Shown: positions 58,615 through 64,000 of the stretch, piece by piece
Position numbering within the stretch: position 1 is the first letter of the stretch
How the letters are laid out: the number at the start of each line of letters is the position of its first letter
NCBI GenBank assembly: GCA_018873245.2
Contig: JAEMBT020000001.1
Span: 5,960,220-6,024,219, forward strand
Reading direction: 5' to 3'
Length of the DNA: 64,000 bases
Source: Archegozetes longisetosus
Taxonomy: Eukaryota; Arthropoda; Arachnida; Sarcoptiformes; Trhypochthoniidae
Translations under genes and position numbers: made by a program
The notes under the pieces: generated by a model
What the model was told of the DNA's origin: nothing
The model's input: only the letters and a program-made list of their open reading frames with translations
Database searches by the model: none

Positions 58615-59350
58615 ATGGCTCACAATAATAATATAGTTTTGAGTGCGGAAGAACTTAATAAGAAAGTCATCGAATATCTCGAAATCGCAAAAACGAAGTT
58701 CAAAAATTGTAGACAGATTGGTAAATAAAATTAGAAAATTATTGAACAAAGCTGCGAAGAAATAATAATGCTTTTGTCGAACATGAAGTTATCGTTAAAG
58801 AAATTAATTTCATTAAAAAAAAAGTCGTACAAAAAACAAATAACTAAAGCTAAGAAAACTCCTGAGAAACACATAGTTAATATAACTATGTAGTCTCAAT
58901 AACATCAAAAGATATATCAACATCACACAAAGTAATGAGTTTCAACTTCAAGAAAATTATTAATCTATTAAAAATCAAAGTCGGGATCAGAGCACTTAAA
59001 ACTGTTTCCATAAACGCTATTCTTATACGGTGTAATAGCAAAAGTGACATCGAACTGAGAGGATAAGCTATTAAAAAGCTAGATAATGAGGTACATGTCA
59101 ATTCCATGTAAGAAAAAACCAAAAATTGTTATCTATAACATCAGTAATGAGTTTACAGTGAGCAAAATCATAGATTACATTATGAAACAGAACTCAAACA
59201 TTGAGGAAATCGTAAGATCAAATTCAAACGAAAGAAAATTAAACTTCAAATTCTTAAAATCTAGAAACCAATATGAAAGGCACGCAGTTATAGAAATGGA
59301 TCCAGATATATATATCTTACATGGAATATACATGTACCTCATTATATAGC
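58615..59350 (+). pseudogene. LINE ORF1 (gag-like) relic
   Basis: The last frame (59095-59349) begins IPCKKKPKIVIYNISNEFT and continues IMKQNSNIEEIV, matching the KKPK..IYNVPxEFT...Q N.N pattern of ORF1 proteins of Jockey- or R1-type LINEs. Upstream in other frames are LNKKVIEYLEIA and LLKIKVGIRALKT. Frames are broken. The element's reverse transcriptase is absent. Confidence 0.45.
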
Positions 59351-59402
59351 TTTTTAATAGCTTATTCTCTCAATTCGATATCTCTTTTGCTATTACACCG
59401 TA
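59022..59402. repeat. 80-bp inverted repeat around the ORF1 relic
   Basis: Bases 59022-59105 (acggtgtaatagcaaaag, then gataagctattaaaaagct) are the inverse of 59322-59402. The arms flank the ORF1 fragment, so part of the LINE has been inverted and duplicated. Confidence 0.8.
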
Positions 59403-59417
59403 ATATATATATATATA

Positions 59418-61032
59418 CACTTACTCACAAAAATGTTTGCACAGCGCGCTAAAACTTTTTAATAATCAATTATATCTGAAGATTAAGTATTAAGATATTA
59501 GTATTTGATATTATTTTAAACCTTATCTTTTAAACTTTAAAACGATATATCGGTCATTTAAAACAGATAAACTTATCGTCATGTTAGTCACATTTGTTTA
59601 CAAGTCATACATTTTTCGTATCACAAAATTGATTGCATAAAATTTTAATTTATTAATTGTGCTTAATCGAAAAGTGTATTTTAATCGTTTAGTGCATGTA
59701 TTAATTCTCATACTATATACCTAAATTTTGACACCTAATTTACTTCTATGGTAGCTAAAAGAAAAGAGCGGTCGATCTCCGAACGAGATCTTGTCATCCG
59801 ACACATGTCGGATGGCAAAAAAGTTCGTGAAGTGGCTGAAATCTTAAACATACCCTTTTCAACAGTCCAATATATATGGACAAAGTATCGCAAAGGTTTG
59901 GGGGTGGCCAATGTTCAGGGAAGAGGCTGAAAAAAGATACTTAATAATAGAGAGGAGCGCAAAGTTTTGAAAACTATTTTAAACGATTAGCGAATAAGCG
60001 CCGCAAAGGTGGCCGCACAAGTTCTCGTGGACACGGGAAAGTCCGTAAGTCCAGAAACTATCCGTCGGGTTATTAGAAAAAAAGGTTTGAACGGTCGGGT
60101 GGCGAGAAAGAAGCCGTTCATTAACGATAAAAACAAGAAAAGGAGATTGGCTTTCGCGCGCGAACATGTAGGTAAGTCTATCGAGTACTGGAACCAAATT
60201 TTATGGTCCGACGAGTCAAAATTCAATATTTTTGGATCTGATGGACGTATTTTAGTATGGCGAAGACCTTGAGAAGCGTTTAATACAGAATGTTTACGGG
60301 CAACTATAAAACATGGTGGTGGGTCGGTACTGGTTTGGGGGTGTATGGCCACAAACGGGATCAGAAATATCGAATTTATTGATGGTATTATGATTAAAGA
60401 AACCTATGAAGGCATTTTGGACCGCAATCTATTGTCTTCTGCAGCAAAACTAGGTTTTAATGTCGCAAAACGAAAATTTAAATTTCAGCAAGATAACGAT
60501 CCAAAACACACCGCCAGTCTTATTAACTAATTTTTCGCCAAAAAGCGCATTACTAAATTAGATTGGCCTCACAATTCGCCAGATCTAAACCCAATTGAAC
60601 ATCTTTGGTCAGAAATCGATAGAAAAATTAGGACTTACTATATTAAAAACAGAGAAGATCTCAAAAAAGCTATCACAGACATCTGGTCAAATATTGAACC
60701 TGAAATAACTAGAAAATTGGTTGAATCGATGCCTAAAAGATTGGAGGAAGTCATCAAGAACAAAGGAGGTCCAACATCTTATTAACTTATGCAAAGGTAT
60801 GTTTAGAAATTTAAGATCTAAATTTTGTGAAGACAAAACATTACTAAAATTTGATTATTAATTATTAAAACAGTTAATAGCTGTATATATAATATAAAGC
60901 TATTAATCAATAAAATTAGAATAAATACGGTTTAAATCTCTATAAACCTTTTCAGATAATATCAAATACTTTACGAGACATATCATTTTTAATTTTATAT
61001 AAAGTTTGTGCAAAAAATTCTGTGAGTAAGTG
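59418..61032 (+). mobile_element. Complete Tc1-like element, 1615 bp
   Basis: The inverted ends cacttactcacaaaaatg and cacttactcacagaatttt (reverse complement of right) are flanked by TA. The size and the central transposase at 59748-60785 are those of a full-length Tc1 element. The left flank is a TA microsatellite, a natural target. Confidence 0.92.
59748..60785 (+). pseudogene. Tc1-family transposase with four in-frame stops and no frameshift
   Basis: A single frame of 346 codons spans the gene, including the terminator. The N-terminus has a paired-like helix-turn-helix (REVAEILNIPFSTVQYIW), followed by KVAAQVLVDTGKSVSPETIR. The DD34E core has the first D in LWSDESKFNIF, the second in QQDNDPKHTA and the E in NSPDLNPIEHLW, with GGGSVLVWG between. 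The gene ends GGPTSY. Stops occur at 59928, 59988, 60270 and 60528, where relatives usually have Arg, Arg, Gly or Trp. All other landmarks are kept. The enzyme would bind the terminal repeats and cut and paste at TA, but this copy cannot make full-length protein. Confidence 0.9.
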
Positions 61033-62129
61033 TATATAAAACTATTGAATCAAAGGATAGAATTTATGTAGGCCTTAATCATTGCAAAATAGAATAGTTC
61101 ATAACAATTGTAAGATGCTTAAAATGCTTGAGCTTTGGGCATCTTTGTAAAGATTATAGATCAGAAAGACGTGTCACTAATTTACTATCTTTTATTTTAA
61201 CACGCTTTTCAAAATTAATAGTTGGATCAAAATGATCCAAAAATAGTGAAATTCTAAATCTAAAACGCTTTACTACTGTTTAAGGTTTAAAACATCATGC
61301 AGATATGAAAGAATTTAACTTTTATCCAATATTTCTTGATAGCGATCAGCCATTGAAAGAGCTAAGTTTTCCAAATGCTTTTGATCAATATCGGGTTCAT
61401 TCCAATGTGATTTATAAGAAAAACACGTATTTTACTACACATTTTTTTGTTAGCATAGATCAAAGTTTATTATAAGTTGAAGGTTTAATATGAATTTTAG
61501 GTTAAAAAAGTGCATATTATATGACTAAGTATCAAAATGATGTCTCAAAATAAAACCCAAAGACTGCACACGTCTGTTTGAGATCATGACAAGACAGCAT
61601 GAAAATTTGAAACATAGAGTGATACTAAAATTTTTCGAAAGTGTTTACAATAGCAGTATGAAAAAACTTTTATCGAGTTGTGAAAAGTCGTTCGTTGAAG
61701 TAACGATAGATAGATATAACTAGGATATATAATATATAATATATAATATATATTTCAAATATATAAGATAGATTTGAAAAGTTAAAACTCAACTTTTCAA
61801 AACCTTTAAGAAAAACAAAAACCCTATTACAATTTGTCTCTACATCTCAATGCAGAACTGCTTTCAATATTGCAAAACTATTTCCCTTTAGGATTAACTC
61901 TATCTAAAATAAAATTTTAAGTCATATTGAGTTCAAACATATTTTACTTGGATATTTTTATGGTTAGGATTTAGTATTGAGAATTAACATTTCATCTTAT
62001 TGGTTTTGCCTGAAATATTCCCACGAATTAGGATTTTAAATCAATTTATTTTCCTTTGTAATAATAAAGCATTTAAAACTTAAATGATTAAATGAAATGT
62101 TTAAGATAATGGTTGTTATGTAATTTTTA
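61033..62129. other. Gene-free AT-rich stretch with TA-rich satellite
   Basis: A run of tataatatataa repeats lies at 61722-61755. I see no gene. Confidence 0.5.
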
Positions 62130-62323
62130 AAGACTCCAGAATAAGGAATTCCTATCGATGTCATGAAATCATCGGGAATAGACGTCAGGAAGCCCAATGA
62201 GTCCATAATTGTCGAAAATGTGTATTTCAGTAATTATGGACTCATTTGACACCCTGAGGCCTCTTCCCGATGATTTCATGACATCTGTAAAAATAAGACG
62301 TTCCCTATTCTAGAGTCTATAGT
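62130..62323. repeat. Foldback element, about 190 bp
   Basis: Arms share gatgtcatgaaatcatcggg and, nearer the centre, gagtccataatt. Outer parts (ctccagaata and tattctagagt) also pair imperfectly. The loop is about 30 bp. Confidence 0.75.
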
Positions 62324-63587
62324 AATTTTACTAAATGTTAATTGATTTCTTGAAATAAATAGAAAGTATTAGAACTGCAAAGTTTGATAGATAATGATGA
62401 CTTGCGTTCTATACAAAATGTTCCATTGCTTTGAAAAATTAGGCTATGAATTGACGTTAAACTAAAAAATAAGTTTATTTTGAGTTGAATCATGTAAACT
62501 TATACTTATACATACTTCGATTACTCGCTCAAAAGCTAAATGACTTCTAATCTAAAATTAAAATTCAACATAAAATTTGACATAACTGATTAAGTTTTAA
62601 CAATATATTTCATTTGAGATGGAAAAAATTTTCGTTCTTTCATGAAAGATGTTAAATTTAAATTTAAAAACGATTTACGTTTTATGTAAAGTTTTAATAA
62701 TTAAAAAATACGTTTAACGTTTACATAGTTTGATATGATAATGTGTTAAATACAGATCAAAATTTACTTAAGTTATTCCCTTTTACAAACTATTAGTTCT
62801 ATTTTGTAATTAAGTCATTTTACAAACCTGAGAAAAAGTAGTCTTAGGGAGAGGCATTGCTATAAAGAATTTTTAAAATATTTGCGAATTTTATATGTTT
62901 TATGTAAGTCATTAATACTGTTAAAGTTTCGTAAATGTTCACATTATTGCTATTTGTGACAAATTATAAAATACATAAAGAATGTAAAAATAAATGTTAT
63001 ATTGCATCATAAATAAATAAATAATTTTTATTCGTTATTGTTTGTATCTTTCCTCACATATTTTTTATATAAAAGATTTCAATCACATAAAAAGTTATAT
63101 AATAGAGAATATAATAAATATTAATTTCAGTACTTAGGATAAGTAAGTCCTTGATTATAGGTTTCGGTTTTTGAGCTCGAGTCGAGACTGCATCACAAAT
63201 ATATAATAAAATAGAAAGAACATAGCTTTAAAATAGATTTATAATTATATTTTAATCATATGTGTATTTGAATTGTCAAGAAATCGAAACCATAGAATTA
63301 AAGTTACATTTCATTTATATTCTAACAACTTTTTGAACATAGCAAAGTTCATAAAATAACTTTTTGACAATCTACTTTGAAATAATGTAAACCATTTGAA
63401 GCCTGGCTCATAAACTTGATTAAGGATTTTTGTTATTTTTAAATAAGTGAAAAAAATTCCTTTAGTTATTTATTTACTAAACTAAATGATAGAAGAGTTG
63501 ATTACAAGTAGAATATTCTCTAAAAGCTGAACTACATTTAATTTGCATGTAAGATATAGTTGAATCTAATATTCTTCTGTACGGAAA
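62324..63587. other. Gene-free AT-rich stretch
   Basis: I see nothing supported here. Confidence 0.45.
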
Positions 63588-63776
63588 TTATTTTCGTGTT
63601 TTGCCTTGGTTTCCGATACTGATAGGAGGCACTGGAATTTCGATATCTGATGCTTCAAGTGGCTTAATAGGAGTTTTTGAATCCAATCCATTTGAACGTT
63701 CATCCAAAACATCATCAGATGATTGAACAGTAGCCATACAAGCAGCTATTATCACGAGAACGATCACTAACTTCAT
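63588..63776 (-). CDS. Small secreted peptide, 62 residues
   Basis: From the ATG at 63776 the frame encodes a classic signal peptide (MKLVIVLVIIAACMATVQS) with a likely cut before SDD. A mature part of about 43 residues follows, rich in Pro, Ile and acidic residues (PIKPLEASDIEIPVPPISIG), with no cysteine and a basic end (GKTRK). The final GKTRK could be a processing or amidation context only if cleaved, which is speculative. I do not recognise a family. The window ends about 220 bp upstream of the start, so further regulatory context is limited. Confidence 0.55.
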   Translation of the reverse strand: MKLVIVLVIIAACMATVQSSDDVLDERSNGLDSKTPIKPLEASDIEIPVPPISIGNQGKTRK

Positions 63777-64000
63777 AGTTACCAAGTCTATAAAGAAAAT
63801 CTAGAAATCAAAAAACTTTATTTCAAGTTACAAATTGATTGGAAAAGTTAAAATTACGACCTTCTGAATATAATAATTGTATCTATTATATTTAGTTATG
63901 TATATTCATAAGATGTGGCTCGTACTCAGTCAAAAGTGTTATGAAGACTAAGAGAGATGTCACGGCCCGTTTTATACCTAAAAATTTGAAAGAATGCCAT

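Overview
This window looks like nuclear DNA of an arthropod. It is very AT-rich, its genes carry short introns (about 45-215 bp, one of 413 bp), and it holds an animal-type chemoreceptor cluster, an ionotropic receptor, a fatty acyl-CoA reductase, a carboxylesterase and dense DNA transposons. The gene mix and the style of the receptors would suit an acariform mite or other chelicerate, but that is inference; no ribosomal or mitochondrial marker is present to settle it.

Layout. 1-3.95 kb is transposon debris, including a 564-bp snap-back mariner. 3.95-23 kb is a gustatory-receptor (GR) array made of four related segments (A-D). A is a truncated relic, B (8453-9550, +) is the best intact gene, C (17715-16562, -) has a 1-bp frameshift and a transposon-derived tail, and D (21184-22227, +) is a full-length but C-terminally clipped gene. 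B and C lie tail to tail and the space between them is filled with DNA transposons. Comparing the segments exposes empty sites, so several insertions can be mapped to the base. 24.8-30.2 kb holds nested hAT-like elements, a decayed DDE transposase and foldback elements. 30.3-32.9 kb is a Mutator-like element whose arms are inverted arrays of a 17-bp repeat.

33.2-42.9 kb is the main conventional gene block: a complete six-exon fatty acyl-CoA reductase (-), a five-exon secreted carboxylesterase (+) with one 1-bp lesion, and a 5' fragment of a second reductase copy (-). 45.5-46.65 kb is a fifth, divergent GR with one frameshift. 46.7-56.7 kb is gene-poor with TE relics and a double-palindrome MITE pair. 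56.8-58.4 kb is a four-exon short ionotropic receptor. 58.6-61.0 kb has a LINE ORF1 relic and a Tc1-like element that keeps its frame but has four stop codons. A small secreted peptide gene lies at 63.6-63.8 kb.

GR and IR genes would act in contact chemosensation. The reductase makes fatty alcohols for cuticular lipids or waxes, and the esterase is of the secreted type B family often linked to xenobiotic or lipid-ester hydrolysis. Exon boundaries were worked out by hand from GT/AG sites and reading phase; none has transcript support.
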